Shown here piece after piece: positions 16,202 to 27,951 of a stretch of 64,000 nucleotides of DNA. A program made the translations under genes and the position numbers. Below the pieces are notes generated by a model. The model worked only from the letters and a program-made list of their open reading frames with translations. It searched no databases and was not told the origin of the DNA. This stretch comes from Desulforegulaceae bacterium (GTDB taxonomy: Bacteria; Desulfobacterota; Desulfobacteria; Desulfobacterales; JACKCP01). The stretch is taken from assembly GCA_034006035.1 (NCBI GenBank), contig JAVETN010000008.1, forward strand, positions 1-64,000, given 5' to 3'. Position 1 is the first letter of the stretch. Each line of letters opens with the position of its first letter.

Positions 16202-16603
16202 ATGAAACCACAAACTCCTTTACTTGCAGTTGACGGGATTGTTGTTTACAAAAAAGGAATTATTCTTATTAAAAGAAAAAACAAACCAAAGGGATTTGCT
16301 TTGCCCGGAGGATTTGTTGATATTGGGGAAACAGTTGAAAATGCGGTGAAAAGAGAAGTTTTTGAAGAAACTGGAGTAAAGGTTGAAATTGAAAGGCTTT
16401 TTAATGTTTACTCAGATCCTTTTCGGGATGAAAGGGGGCATTGTGTAAGTATTGTTTTTGTATGCAAACCCCTGGATGAAAACTTTCTTCCCGTTGGAGG
16501 AGACGATGCAGCCAAAGCAATTGTCTTTGATTTAAAAAACCTTCCTTCAAATCTTTGCTTTGACCATAAAAAAATAATTTCAGATTTTATCAAAGGTAAT
16601 TAA
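16202..16603 (+). CDS. NUDIX hydrolase (ADP-ribose pyrophosphatase-like)
   Basis: 133 residues with an intact Nudix box, GGFVDIGE followed by AVKREVFEETGV (about 37-62), including the REVFEE metal-binding glutamates. The motif YSDPFRDERGHCVSIVF after it is common in small ADP-ribose/NADH-type Nudix hydrolases. It cleaves a nucleoside diphosphate linked to another group; the actual substrate cannot be read from sequence. It is directly followed (0 bases) by rsmG. Confidence 0.88.
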   Translation: MKPQTPLLAVDGIVVYKKGIILIKRKNKPKGFALPGGFVDIGETVENAVKREVFEETGVKVEIERLFNVYSDPFRDERGHCVSIVFVCKPLDENFLPVGGDDAAKAIVFDLKNLPSNLCFDHKKIISDFIKGN

Positions 16604-17302
16604 ATGAAAGATTTTAACCAGGAATGGGTTGAGTTTTTAAAAAAAGTATTTTTAGAAATCAATATAAATTTAACTGATACTCAAACCTCCCAATTCCAGA
16701 TTTACGCCAAAGAACTGGTGTTTTGGAATAAAAAAAAGAATTTAACTTCAATTTCAAACCCAAAAGACATTGCAGTTCTTCATTTTGTAGACAGCGGTTT
16801 TGTACTTCCCTTTATAAAAGATAAAAACAAAAAAATTGTAGATTTTGGTACAGGAGGGGGATTTCCTGGCCTGGTTCTTAAAATTTTAGATCCAGATCTT
16901 GATCTTACCCTGATTGATTCCTCAGGTAAAAAAATAAGCTTTCTTAAATTTATCGCAAGAGAACTTGGATTTAATGATATAAGCTGCATCAATCAAAGGG
17001 GTGAAGCTTTTTCTTCTAAGAATAAAAATCTGTTTGGATACAGCGTTTCAAGGGCATTTACTGCTATTGAGCTTTTTTATGAAATCATGCTTCCCTGTCT
17101 TGAAAAAACAGGGGTTTGTATAGCGATGAAAGGGCCTGATACTGAAAAAGAAATAAATGATTTTCACAAAAAGTCTTTCATATATAATGATAAAGTTTTT
17201 TCAGGAAAAGATGTTTTAATGGATATCCATGAATACAGACTTCCTGTTCTTGATCATCAAAGAAAAATCATATCCTTGACACATTCTGCAATTGTGAAAT
17301 AA
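16604..17302 (+). CDS. rsmG: 16S rRNA (guanine-527-N7)-methyltransferase
   Basis: 232 residues with the RsmG/GidB signature: KNLTSI near residue 47, the SAM-binding loop KIVDFGTGGGFPGL (about 81-94), LIDSSGKKISFL and the SRAF segment (VSRAFTAI). It methylates N7 of G527 in 16S rRNA. The gene starts immediately after the Nudix stop codon and precedes ileS, forming a small housekeeping operon. Confidence 0.93.
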   Translation: MKDFNQEWVEFLKKVFLEININLTDTQTSQFQIYAKELVFWNKKKNLTSISNPKDIAVLHFVDSGFVLPFIKDKNKKIVDFGTGGGFPGLVLKILDPDLDLTLIDSSGKKISFLKFIARELGFNDISCINQRGEAFSSKNKNLFGYSVSRAFTAIELFYEIMLPCLEKTGVCIAMKGPDTEKEINDFHKKSFIYNDKVFSGKDVLMDIHEYRLPVLDHQRKIISLTHSAIVK

Positions 17303-17349
17303 ACTTAAAGGATTTAACAAAATGACACTTATTTTATTCGGAGGAATAT

Positions 17350-20151
17350 ATGGATTATAAAGATACGCTTAATCTCCCTAAAACAGGTTTTCCTATGAAG
17401 GCAAGCCTGATTGCCAAGGAACCCAAACAGCTTGAAGAATGGGAAAAAATAAATCTCTACAAAAAAATCAGGGAAAAATCAAAAGGACGGGAAAAATTTA
17501 TTCTCCATGATGGTCCTCCTTATGCCAATGGAAATATTCATATTGGAACCGCACTTAATAAAATTTTAAAAGATATGATTATCCGTTCCAGACAAATGGC
17601 TGGTTTTGATGCTCCCTATGTACCGGGCTGGGACTGCCACGGGCTTCCAATTGAACATAATGTGGATAAAAAGCTGGGTTCTAAAAAGAAAGATATGTCT
17701 GCTTCACAGGTAAGGGATGAGTGCAGAAAATACGCAGACAGATTTATTGAAATTCAAAAGGATGAGTTTAAAAGACTTGGAGTAATGGGAGAATGGGACA
17801 ACCCATATCTTACAATGAATTATGAATATGAAGCCAGAATTGCAAGAGAGTGTATGCAATTTAGAATTGACGGCGGATTATATAAAGGTAAAAAACCTAT
17901 TCACTGGTGTTGTAATTGTAAAACAGCCCTTGCAGAAGCAGAAATTGAACATAAGGATAATAACTCTCCTTCAATTTATGTTAAATTCAAAGCTATTGAT
18001 AATTTAGATATGAAAGAGTTTGAAGGAAAAGAAGTTTTTGCAATTATATGGACAACAACTCCCTGGACAATTCCAGCTAACCTTGGAATTTGTGTTCATC
18101 CTGACTTTATTTATCAAGCTATTCAGGGCAAGAATGAAAATGAAGTTTATATTGTAGCAAAAGAGCTTTCTGAAAATCTTTGTGAAAAATTTGGAATTGA
18201 TTATAAGCCTTTAAAAGAATTTGAAGGCAGTGAAATTGAAAATAAAAAATGTCTTCATCCTTTTTATGACAAAGAATCCTTGGTTGTTTTGGGAGACCAT
18301 GTAACTTTGGAAACAGGTACAGGACTTGTTCATACATCACCGGGCCATGGTGCAGATGACTTTATTGTTGGACAAAAATACGGACTTGATGTGTTTGCTC
18401 CAGTAAAAGACAATGGAACTTTTACAAAAGAAGCAGGTGAAGATCTTGAAGGTCTTTTTGTTTTTAAAGCCAATGAAGTTATAAATGAAAAACTTGATAA
18501 ACTGGGAATGCTTGTTTTAAAAGAAGATTTATCCCATTCATATCCCCATTGCTGGAGATGTAAAAGACCTGTTATTTTCAGAGCTACTCCCCAATGGTTT
18601 ATATCCATGGAAACCAATGATTTAAGGAAAAGAGCTCTTGAAGAAATTGATCAGGTAAACTGGATTCCTAAATGGGGTCGTGACAGAATTTATAATATGA
18701 TAGAAAACAGACCTGATTGGTGTGTTTCAAGGCAAAGAGTATGGGGAGTTCCCATTCCTGTGTTTTATTGCGAAGAATGCGAAGAAACTTTTATAAACAA
18801 TGAAACCCTTGAAAATATTTATTCTCTTTTCAAAAAACATGGTGCTGGAATCTGGTTTGAAAAAGAAGCAGAGTTTTTCCTTTCTAAAGATGTAAAATGC
18901 AGTAAATGTGGTTCCAGCTCTTTAAAAAAGGAAACAAATATTCTTGATGTCTGGTTTGATTCAGGAGTAAGCCATGCTGCAGTTCTTGATGAAAGAAAAG
19001 ATGAGTTAAGATGGCCAGCTGATCTTTATCTTGAAGGAAGTGATCAGCATAGGGGCTGGTTTCACAGTTCTCTTTTAACTTCTGTTGCAAACTATGGAAG
19101 TGCTCCTTATAAGGCTGTTCTTACCCACGGGTTTGTTGTTGACGGAAAAGGCAAAAAAATGTCCAAATCCGTTGGTAATGTAATTGCCCCAAAAGAAGTA
19201 ATAAATAAATATGGAGCTGAAATTTTAAGACTTTGGGTTTCTGCTTCAGATTATCGTGATGATATAAAAATTTCAGACAATATTTTACGCCAGCTTTCAG
19301 ATGCTTATAGAAGAATAAGAAATACCTGTAGATTTTTGCTGGGCAATCTTTCTGATTTTAATCCTGATACTGAAAAAATAGATTATGAAAATCTTTCTCA
19401 GCTTGACAAATATATGCTTCACAGGCTGACTCAAGTTGTAAAACGGGTTAAAAAAGCATATGAAGAATATGAATTCCATTTGATTTATCACACTCTTTAT
19501 AACTTTTGCACTGTGGAACTTTCTTCTTTTTATCTTGATATTGAAAAAGACTCCCTTTATGTGCTTGGAAAAGATTTTACCGAAAGAAAAGCTGTTCAAA
19601 CTGTGATGTTTGAAATCCTTAATTCTCTTGCTTCCATGATGGCTCCAGTTCTTCCATTTACTGCAGAAGAAATTTATTCGTTTATGCCAAAAGGAGAGTA
19701 CAAAGAAGAAAGTGTTCATCTTTCATCTTTTCCAAAAGTTAATTCAGATTTTCTTAATAACGAACTAAGCGAAAAATTTCAAACAATGACCAAAATAAGA
19801 GAGGTTGCCCTTAGAGCTCTTGAAGAAGCAAGAATTAAAAAAATCATAGGTCATCCCCTTGATGCAGGAATTAATCTTTTTGCCTCAGGTAAAACCCTTG
19901 AAGCTATGAATTGGTATAAAGGAGATTTAAGCGAGTTTTTTATTGTTTCTCAATCTAGTCTTTCAGATATAAAAGACAAAACAGAAGATTCAATATCAAG
20001 CGAAGAATTGGAAGATTTCTTTGTAAGTGTTTACAAGGCAAAGGGTGAAAAATGTGCAAGGTGCTGGCATTATAGCGAAACAACTAATAAAGACAGCCAA
20101 TACAGCGATGCCTGCGAAAGATGTGTGAAAGTTTTAAAAGTAATCAGCTGA
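17350..20151 (+). CDS. ileS: Isoleucyl-tRNA synthetase
   Basis: 933 residues, standard bacterial length. It has the HIGH-type motif HIGT (64-67) in [14 protein letters not shown], the editing domain ([32 protein letters not shown]), the KMSKS loop (603-607, [10 protein letters not shown]), the anticodon-binding helices and a C-terminal zinc ribbon (KCARCWHY ... CERC). A GGAGGA ribosome-binding site lies six bases before the ATG. It is followed by lspA, a neighbour of ileS in many bacteria. Confidence 0.98.
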   Translation: MDYKDTLNLPKTGFPMKASLIAKEPKQLEEWEKINLYKKIREKSKGREKFILHDGPPYANGNIHIGTALNKILKDMIIRSRQMAGFDAPYVPGWDCHGLPIEHNVDKKLGSKKKDMSASQVRDECRKYADRFIEIQKDEFKRLGVMGEWDNPYLTMNYEYEARIARECMQFRIDGGLYKGKKPIHWCCNCKTALAEAEIEHKDNNSPSIYVKFKAIDNLDMKEFEGKEVFAIIWTTTPWTIPANLGICVHPDFIYQAIQGKNENEVYIVAKELSENLCEKFGIDYKPLKEFEGSEIENKKCLHPFYDKESLVVLGDHVTLETGTGLVHTSPGHGADDFIVGQKYGLDVFAPVKDNGTFTKEAGEDLEGLFVFKANEVINEKLDKLGMLVLKEDLSHSYPHCWRCKRPVIFRATPQWFISMETNDLRKRALEEIDQVNWIPKWGRDRIYNMIENRPDWCVSRQRVWGVPIPVFYCEECEETFINNETLENIYSLFKKHGAGIWFEKEAEFFLSKDVKCSKCGSSSLKKETNILDVWFDSGVSHAAVLDERKDELRWPADLYLEGSDQHRGWFHSSLLTSVANYGSAPYKAVLTHGFVVDGKGKKMSKSVGNVIAPKEVINKYGAEILRLWVSASDYRDDIKISDNILRQLSDAYRRIRNTCRFLLGNLSDFNPDTEKIDYENLSQLDKYMLHRLTQVVKRVKKAYEEYEFHLIYHTLYNFCTVELSSFYLDIEKDSLYVLGKDFTERKAVQTVMFEILNSLASMMAPVLPFTAEEIYSFMPKGEYKEESVHLSSFPKVNSDFLNNELSEKFQTMTKIREVALRALEEARIKKIIGHPLDAGINLFASGKTLEAMNWYKGDLSEFFIVSQSSLSDIKDKTEDSISSEELEDFFVSVYKAKGEKCARCWHYSETTNKDSQYSDACERCVKVLKVIS

Positions 20152-20173
20152 AATAAAAATTAAAATTGTTTAT

Positions 20174-20217
20174 AAACCCTTGTGTCTAAATATTTAGTTT
20201 ATTCACAGGGGTTTTCA
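20174..20217 (+). terminator. Terminator after ileS
   Basis: AACCC-T-TGTG (20175-20184) pairs with CACA-G-GGGTT (20204-20212) across a 19-base AT-rich loop and is followed by TTTT. The long loop makes it a modest terminator; lspA starts 42 bases beyond it. Confidence 0.55.
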
Positions 20218-20258
20218 TTGTTTAATTAAATCACACCCCTAGATACGGTTTAAAATAA

Positions 20259-20741
20259 ATGGATCACAGACTAAGATTTGTTCTCATAGTTTTGATTGGA
20301 GTTTTATTTGATCAGGCTTCTAAGATTATTGTAGTAGAGTATATTCCCCTATTTCAAAGTATTGAAATTATTCCAGGTTTTTTTGATCTCACCCACCTTA
20401 GAAACCCTGGAGGTGCTTTTGGGTTTTTTGCAGATAAATCTCAAAATATAAGAGTATTTGTATTTGTTTTCATGGCTTTTATCGCTCTTTTTTTAATTTT
20501 ATGGTTTTATAAAACAACGGATAAAAACCTTAAATGGCTTAGAATTTCATACTCAATGATATTTGCAGGAGCAGTGGGAAATCTAATTGACAGAATAAAG
20601 TTTGGATATGTAGTGGATTTTTTAGATATTTATATTAAAGACATGCATTGGCCTGCTTTTAATATAGCCGACTCATTTATCTCCATTGGAATGTGTATCA
20701 TAGTTTATCATGTACTTTTCAATAAAATTCCTGATTTTTAA
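20259..20741 (+). CDS. lspA: Signal peptidase II (lipoprotein)
   Basis: 160 residues, four membrane helices, and the conserved boxes FDQASK, LRNPGGAFG, GAVGNLIDR, VVDFLD and FNIADS; the aspartates in the last two boxes are the catalytic pair. It cleaves signal peptides from diacylglyceryl-modified prolipoproteins. It lies next to lgt, which acts one step earlier in the same pathway. Confidence 0.97.
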   Translation: MDHRLRFVLIVLIGVLFDQASKIIVVEYIPLFQSIEIIPGFFDLTHLRNPGGAFGFFADKSQNIRVFVFVFMAFIALFLILWFYKTTDKNLKWLRISYSMIFAGAVGNLIDRIKFGYVVDFLDIYIKDMHWPAFNIADSFISIGMCIIVYHVLFNKIPDF

Positions 20742-20772
20742 ATTATAACTGGTAAAATAAGAGGAAAGTAAA

Positions 20773-21546
20773 ATGCATCCTGTTTTTTTTGAATTCAAAT
20801 CCTTTGTTATTCATACATACGGAATAATGGCCGCTCTAGGATTTCTTTTTGCCATTATGGTTTCAGGTTTTCTTGCTAAAAAAGAAAATATCAAAAAAAA
20901 TGAAATTTCAGATCTTGCTGTTTATATTATTTTATCTGCAATTATTGGTGCAAGAGTGTTTTATTTTTTTGTGGAACCTGAATATTTTTTAAAAAATCCA
21001 ATAGAAATATTTAAAATATGGAAAGGCGGTCTGGTTTTTTATGGAGGCTTTGTTTTTGGACTGTTGGGAGCTTTTATTTTTATAAAAAAAAGGAAGCTTC
21101 CCTTTGGAAAAACTGCTGATATAATTGCTCCTGCCCTTGCTTTAGGACATGGAATAGGCAGGATAGGCTGTTTTTTTGCAGGTTGCTGTTATGGAAGACC
21201 AACTGAGCTTCCCATAGGAATAGTTTTTAAAAACCCGGAAGCTTTGGCCCCTTTAAATCTAAGTCTTCATCCTGTTCAAATTTATTCTGTTCTTTCAAAT
21301 TTCTTTCTTTTTGCTGTTCTTATTTTCTTCTATAAAAGAAAAAAAAATGATGGGGATGTTTTCCTTTTATATCTTTTTTTGTATGGAATATTAAGAATGA
21401 TAATAGAATATTTCAGGGGAGATAACAGGGGGGAATTTATTTTAGGCGTTTTTTCCTTATCTCAATTTATTGGGTTTTTGGCTGTTATCTCTGCTGTTTT
21501 GATTTATTTGTTTAAAATTATGAAACATAAGACTTTGGAAAAATGA
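20773..21546 (+). CDS. lgt: Phosphatidylglycerol-prolipoprotein diacylglyceryl transferase
   Basis: 257 residues, a multi-pass membrane enzyme with IIGARVFYF, GGLVFYGGF and the family signature GRIGCFFAGCCYGRP (about 133-147) including the essential Arg. It attaches diacylglycerol to the lipobox cysteine before LspA acts. GAGGAAAGTAAA precedes the ATG, and the stop overlaps the start of holA by four bases. Confidence 0.97.
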   Translation: MHPVFFEFKSFVIHTYGIMAALGFLFAIMVSGFLAKKENIKKNEISDLAVYIILSAIIGARVFYFFVEPEYFLKNPIEIFKIWKGGLVFYGGFVFGLLGAFIFIKKRKLPFGKTADIIAPALALGHGIGRIGCFFAGCCYGRPTELPIGIVFKNPEALAPLNLSLHPVQIYSVLSNFFLFAVLIFFYKRKKNDGDVFLLYLFLYGILRMIIEYFRGDNRGEFILGVFSLSQFIGFLAVISAVLIYLFKIMKHKTLEK

Positions 21547-22937
21547 GTGAAATAAATTTCTTTGATCTGAAAAAAAAAATTAAAACCTTAAACAACTCTG
21601 GTCTTTTTTATATTTACGGTGATTTATACCTGTGTGATCAGGCCAAAAAAACAATAATTGAATTTTTGCTTTCATCTCAAAACAATCAGTTTTCTGTTGA
21701 AGAATACGATGGGAATTTTAAAAGCATAGATGAAGTTTGTGAAAGTGTGTTTACCTATTCCTTTTTTTCGGATCAAAAAATAATTGTGTATGAAAATCCT
21801 TCTTTTTTTGAAAAAGCTCCTGAACCTAAAAACTCCCTTGAAAAAATCAAAAAGAATTACATTCAAAACAGGCTTGATTTAAGTGCTTCAGGACTGATTA
21901 GAATGTTTTCAGAAGATCCAGGTGATGATGACTCTTTCTATGACGAGCTTGGAGATAAAATTAAAAATGAATTTTTAAAGGAAGAAACTGATAATTCATG
22001 GATTGATCAGATAATTGCCTATGCAAAAGAAAATAAAGTAAAGATAAGCAGTAAAAAACAAGAAAATGATTTGTTTTTAGAATGGCTTGAAAAAGATTTT
22101 CCCGAAAACAATTATCTTATAATTCTATCTTCAAAAACAGATAAAAGAAGTAGAATTTATAAAAAGCTTGATAAAAAAGGTGAAATAATTAATTGTCTTC
22201 TTCCTTCGGGGCAAAGAAAAGCTGACAAGGATAAAAGAGATGCAGCAGCAAGAGAAATTGTATTAGCAGAGCTTGAAAAAGCAGGAAAAAATTTAACAAT
22301 CAACAATAATACTTTGAATTTATTGCTTGATTATTCAGGGGATGACTTGAGAACTCTTGTAAAAAATTTAAATCAGGTAATTGTTTATTCGGGTAACAAA
22401 AACAATATCAATACTGAAGATCTTAAAAAAGTGTTGGAAAGAACAAGGGAAGACCCTATTTTTGCTTTTACAGGTGCTGTCAGTGAAAGAAAAATTGAAG
22501 ATTCTCTTTTTTATATGTATTCTCTTATTTCCAATGGCTTTCATCCCCTGCAGATCCTTTCAGCCTTATACAATCAATTTTCAAACCTTCTTCTTGCATC
22601 AGAATTTTTAAATTCTCATTCACCGGGTTATTTGCCAACTATGAATTTTAATGTTTTTTTATCTGCAATAGCTCCGCAAATAGAAAATTATGAAAATAGT
22701 TTTTTAAAAAAAATTGAAGACTTAAGCTTAAAAAAATCCAAGGATAAAAAATATTTAATATCAAATGGGAAAAAAATTTCATATCCTGTTTTTTTTCTTT
22801 TAAAACATGCTTCTAATTTTAAAATAGGAGAGCTTAAAAAAGCATTAATTGAGCTTGGTGAGATTGATAATTCAATAAAAAACGGAGCAGAACCAATTAA
22901 AATAATTGAAAGTTTTCTTTTCAGATATATAAGGTAA
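21543..22937 (+). CDS. holA: DNA polymerase III delta subunit with an insertion
   Basis: 464 residues, clearly longer than the usual 330-350. The N-terminal part (GLFYIYGDLYLCDQAKKTI, YDG near 55) and the middle and C-terminal parts (NYLIILSSKTDKRSRIYK, LDYSGDDLRTLVKNLNQVI, FAFTGAVSERKIEDSL, YNQFSNLLL) follow HolA, the clamp-loader subunit that opens the beta ring. The excess is an acidic insert at roughly 85-175 (AKENKVKISSKKQ is near its end), placed inside the AAA+-like domain I. It is co-translated with lgt (ATGA overlap). Confidence 0.85.
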   Translation: MSEINFFDLKKKIKTLNNSGLFYIYGDLYLCDQAKKTIIEFLLSSQNNQFSVEEYDGNFKSIDEVCESVFTYSFFSDQKIIVYENPSFFEKAPEPKNSLEKIKKNYIQNRLDLSASGLIRMFSEDPGDDDSFYDELGDKIKNEFLKEETDNSWIDQIIAYAKENKVKISSKKQENDLFLEWLEKDFPENNYLIILSSKTDKRSRIYKKLDKKGEIINCLLPSGQRKADKDKRDAAAREIVLAELEKAGKNLTINNNTLNLLLDYSGDDLRTLVKNLNQVIVYSGNKNNINTEDLKKVLERTREDPIFAFTGAVSERKIEDSLFYMYSLISNGFHPLQILSALYNQFSNLLLASEFLNSHSPGYLPTMNFNVFLSAIAPQIENYENSFLKKIEDLSLKKSKDKKYLISNGKKISYPVFFLLKHASNFKIGELKKALIELGEIDNSIKNGAEPIKIIESFLFRYIR

Positions 22938-23005
22938 TGGATTTAAAAAATCATTGGTTAGCAACTCATTATTTTTTGGTTGGACTATGCAATTTAAGTT
23001 TTGTG

Positions 23006-23410
23006 CTAATCTTTTTTTGATTTTAAATCCTTGCTAAGTTTTTCAAACAAAAGTTTTTGTTTTTCCTTTTGTTTCTTTTGAAATTCCTCAATTTCTTTTG
23101 TTTTATTTTTTTGTTTTTCCTGAAAATGTTTAAGTTCATTGTCAAGTTTTGGAGGCTGTTTTTCCCTTGGGATCTCTTCAATTAAAGTGTGATCAATTAA
23201 ACAGATCTTAAAATTACGATCTTTTTCAATTAAATTAATTATATTTTTTTCTTCAAGTTTTCTTAAGACAAAGAGAGTTTCCTCCTGGGAAACATTTAAA
23301 AGTTCTGAAACTTCTTTAACAGAAGGTGGAAGTTTATTGTTTTTGTATTCAATGACCCTGGAAGCTGATATGAGAAGAAGAGCTTTATTATATAGGGACA
23401 TGTTTTTCAT
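23006..23410 (-). CDS. Small winged-helix protein with coiled-coil tail
   Basis: 134 residues. Residues about 8-72 (LLLISASRVIEYKNNKLP, VKEVSELLNVSQEETLFVLR, LEEKNIINLI) look like a winged helix-turn-helix. The C-terminal 50 residues are almost only Lys, Glu, Gln and Phe in a heptad pattern (FQEKQKNKTKEIEEFQKKQ), a coiled coil. I do not recognise a named family; a DNA-binding regulator is the natural guess. It is divergent from eno and shares with it a spacer that contains an inverted repeat at 23509-23528. Confidence 0.7.
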   Translation of the reverse strand: MKNMSLYNKALLLISASRVIEYKNNKLPPSVKEVSELLNVSQEETLFVLRKLEEKNIINLIEKDRNFKICLIDHTLIEEIPREKQPPKLDNELKHFQEKQKNKTKEIEEFQKKQKEKQKLLFEKLSKDLKSKKD

Positions 23411-23508
23411 TTATATTGGCTCCGTGTTTTTTTAGTTAACTTGACATAATAATTAAGTGAGAGTATCAATTCTCTTAAAAAAAAGTCAAATCTAAAGATT
23501 AAATTAAA

Positions 23509-23528
23509 GTAAATACTAATTTACTTAA
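23509..23528. promoter_or_regulatory. Inverted repeat in the eno promoter region
   Basis: AAGTAAAT-ACTA-ATTTACTT is a perfect 8-base inverted repeat with a 4-base spacer, 90 bases upstream of eno and about 100 bases from the divergent winged-helix gene. It is a candidate operator for that protein. Confidence 0.4.
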
Positions 23529-23551
23529 AGCAATATCTGGCTGGATTTTAA

Positions 23552-24889
<1,338 letters not shown>

Positions 24890-24907
24890 TTTAAACCAAG
24901 AACTGCG

Positions 24908-24924
24908 GCAGGATTGAATCCTGC
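24908..24924 (+). repeat. Hairpin after eno
   Basis: GCAGGAT (24908-24914) pairs with ATCCTGC (24918-24924), extended outward by TGC/GCA. No T run follows, so it may stabilise the eno 3' end rather than terminate. Confidence 0.4.
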
Positions 24925-24945
24925 TGCATCAGAAATTTGTTTAAT

Positions 24946-25752
24946 ATGAAAAAAGTAAAACACATTGTTTTATTGCTTGTTTTTTGTTTGTTTATCAGCC
25001 CCAATGTTTATGCCTTTGTTCCTGATGCCCCGAACCTGATTAATTATATGCTCAGGCAAAAAGGAAGGTGCAGCTCATATTTCAGTGCTGTAAATTCAGA
25101 CATATTTTCCTTTGGCGGTTCAAACATTTCTGAAACAAAAATAGATCTTTTTTATTCTTGTTCAGGTGATTTCAGGGCAGATTGGATAACAAGTGTTAAA
25201 ATGCTTTATATTGAATCTTTAACAGGATCCCTGACTTTATTTGGAGAAGAGATAGTTTCTGAAGACCCTTCGAAATATTTTCTTTTCAAAGATATTTTCT
25301 GGCTTTATGATTATGAAAGTTTAATGGGTTTGCTTGGAAAAAGGGGTTGTGAACTTTCAGAGGTCAGGCTTGACAAGATTGACGGTAAAATTTGTTATGT
25401 TGTTGGCAAAGTAAATGAAAATTCAATTAAAGATCAGGCTGAACTCTGGATAGACAAGGAGACTTTTCTTCCTTATTATTATAATCTTGTTTTTGAGGGT
25501 AAAAGCTGCTCATTTAAGTTCAAGCAATATTTCAAGACTAGCGGGTTGTTCTATCCAAAAACAACAGAGATTTTTATCAACAATGAATTAACCAGGAAAA
25601 TTGATGTTAAGTATTTGAAGTCTTCTTTTAAACCAAATTCAAATAGTTTTTTCAATTTGGATAAGATTAAAAAATTATACAAAAAATCTGACTCAGGTTT
25701 TGGAGATGATTTCCCCTGGAAAAGCGATTCCATTGATAAAATTTTTGAATAG
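24946..25752 (+). CDS. Exported LolA-like beta-sheet protein
   Basis: About 268 residues from ATG 24946, with a signal peptide (HIVLLLVFCLFISPNVYA). The mature protein is beta-rich; the C-terminal half (ELWIDKETFLPYYY, YFKTSGLFYPKTTEIFINN, RKIDVKYL) has the alternating pattern of the LolA/LppX superfamily, whose members carry lipids or lipoproteins in the periplasm. The match is by pattern only, so function remains open. Neighbours are eno and pyrG, which give no hint. An in-frame TTG nine bases upstream is a less likely start. Confidence 0.65.
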   Translation: MKKVKHIVLLLVFCLFISPNVYAFVPDAPNLINYMLRQKGRCSSYFSAVNSDIFSFGGSNISETKIDLFYSCSGDFRADWITSVKMLYIESLTGSLTLFGEEIVSEDPSKYFLFKDIFWLYDYESLMGLLGKRGCELSEVRLDKIDGKICYVVGKVNENSIKDQAELWIDKETFLPYYYNLVFEGKSCSFKFKQYFKTSGLFYPKTTEIFINNELTRKIDVKYLKSSFKPNSNSFFNLDKIKKLYKKSDSGFGDDFPWKSDSIDKIFE

Positions 25753-25804
25753 TTATAAGGACAATCAACTGGAAACTCAGGAATATCTGTTCCTGGATTT
25801 ATAA

Positions 25805-27493
<1,689 letters not shown>

Positions 27494-27520
27494 GCTTGTA
27501 AAATTTAATAATTGCAATAA

Positions 27521-27550
27521 AAAAAGCTCTGAATAATTCAGAGCTTTTTT
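27521..27550. terminator. Bidirectional terminator after pyrG
   Basis: AAAAAGCTCTGAA (27521-27533) pairs with TTCAGAGCTTTTTT (27537-27550) around a 3-base loop. It lies between convergent pyrG and the HMA-domain gene. Confidence 0.93.
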
Positions 27551-27613
27551 ATTTTGAATACTGATTTTTCAATGCTTTTTTAGTAAACGCTCAAGAAATC
27601 CTTGCAGGCCTTC

Positions 27614-27844
27614 TTAACTGTTTACTTTTGATTTGATAACATCAAAACCTAATTTGTTAATTGCACCTTCTATTTTTTCAATTGACACTAGATCTTCGTC
27701 AAAATCCAGTTTTACTTTGCTGGAGTTGAATAATATTTTTGCTGTATCTTGGTTTACACCGCCTAAAGATTTAAGTGCACCTTCAATTTTTTGAACACAT
27801 GATGGACATGTTAAAGTTTCTAATTGAATTGTTGCTGATTTCAT
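27614..27844 (-). CDS. Heavy-metal-associated (HMA) domain protein, putative metallochaperone
   Basis: 76 residues forming a single HMA ferredoxin-like domain with the metal-binding loop LTCPSCVQKIEGAL (Cys 13 and 16), then VNQDTAKILFNSSKVKLDF. Such proteins deliver a soft metal (Cu, Zn, Cd) to a P1B ATPase. AGGAGGAGGT lies upstream of the ATG. It follows the P-type ATPase gene on the same strand, and that ATPase lacks its own N-terminal HMA domain, so the two probably work together. Confidence 0.9.
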   Translation of the reverse strand: MKSATIQLETLTCPSCVQKIEGALKSLGGVNQDTAKILFNSSKVKLDFDEDLVSIEKIEGAINKLGFDVIKSKVNS

Positions 27845-27951
27845 ATTATTACCTCCTCCTGTTGTTTTTTATTGTAGTTTTCAAAGTTTTTATCTGACTG
27901 CTATATTACCCCATTTCACCTGATAAAGCTTTGACTTAGATCAAAAGTTTT

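Noticed and set aside
25778-25795. Hairpin CAGGAA/TTCCTG before pyrG as an attenuator
   Set aside because: A 6-base stem without a T run is too weak to claim.
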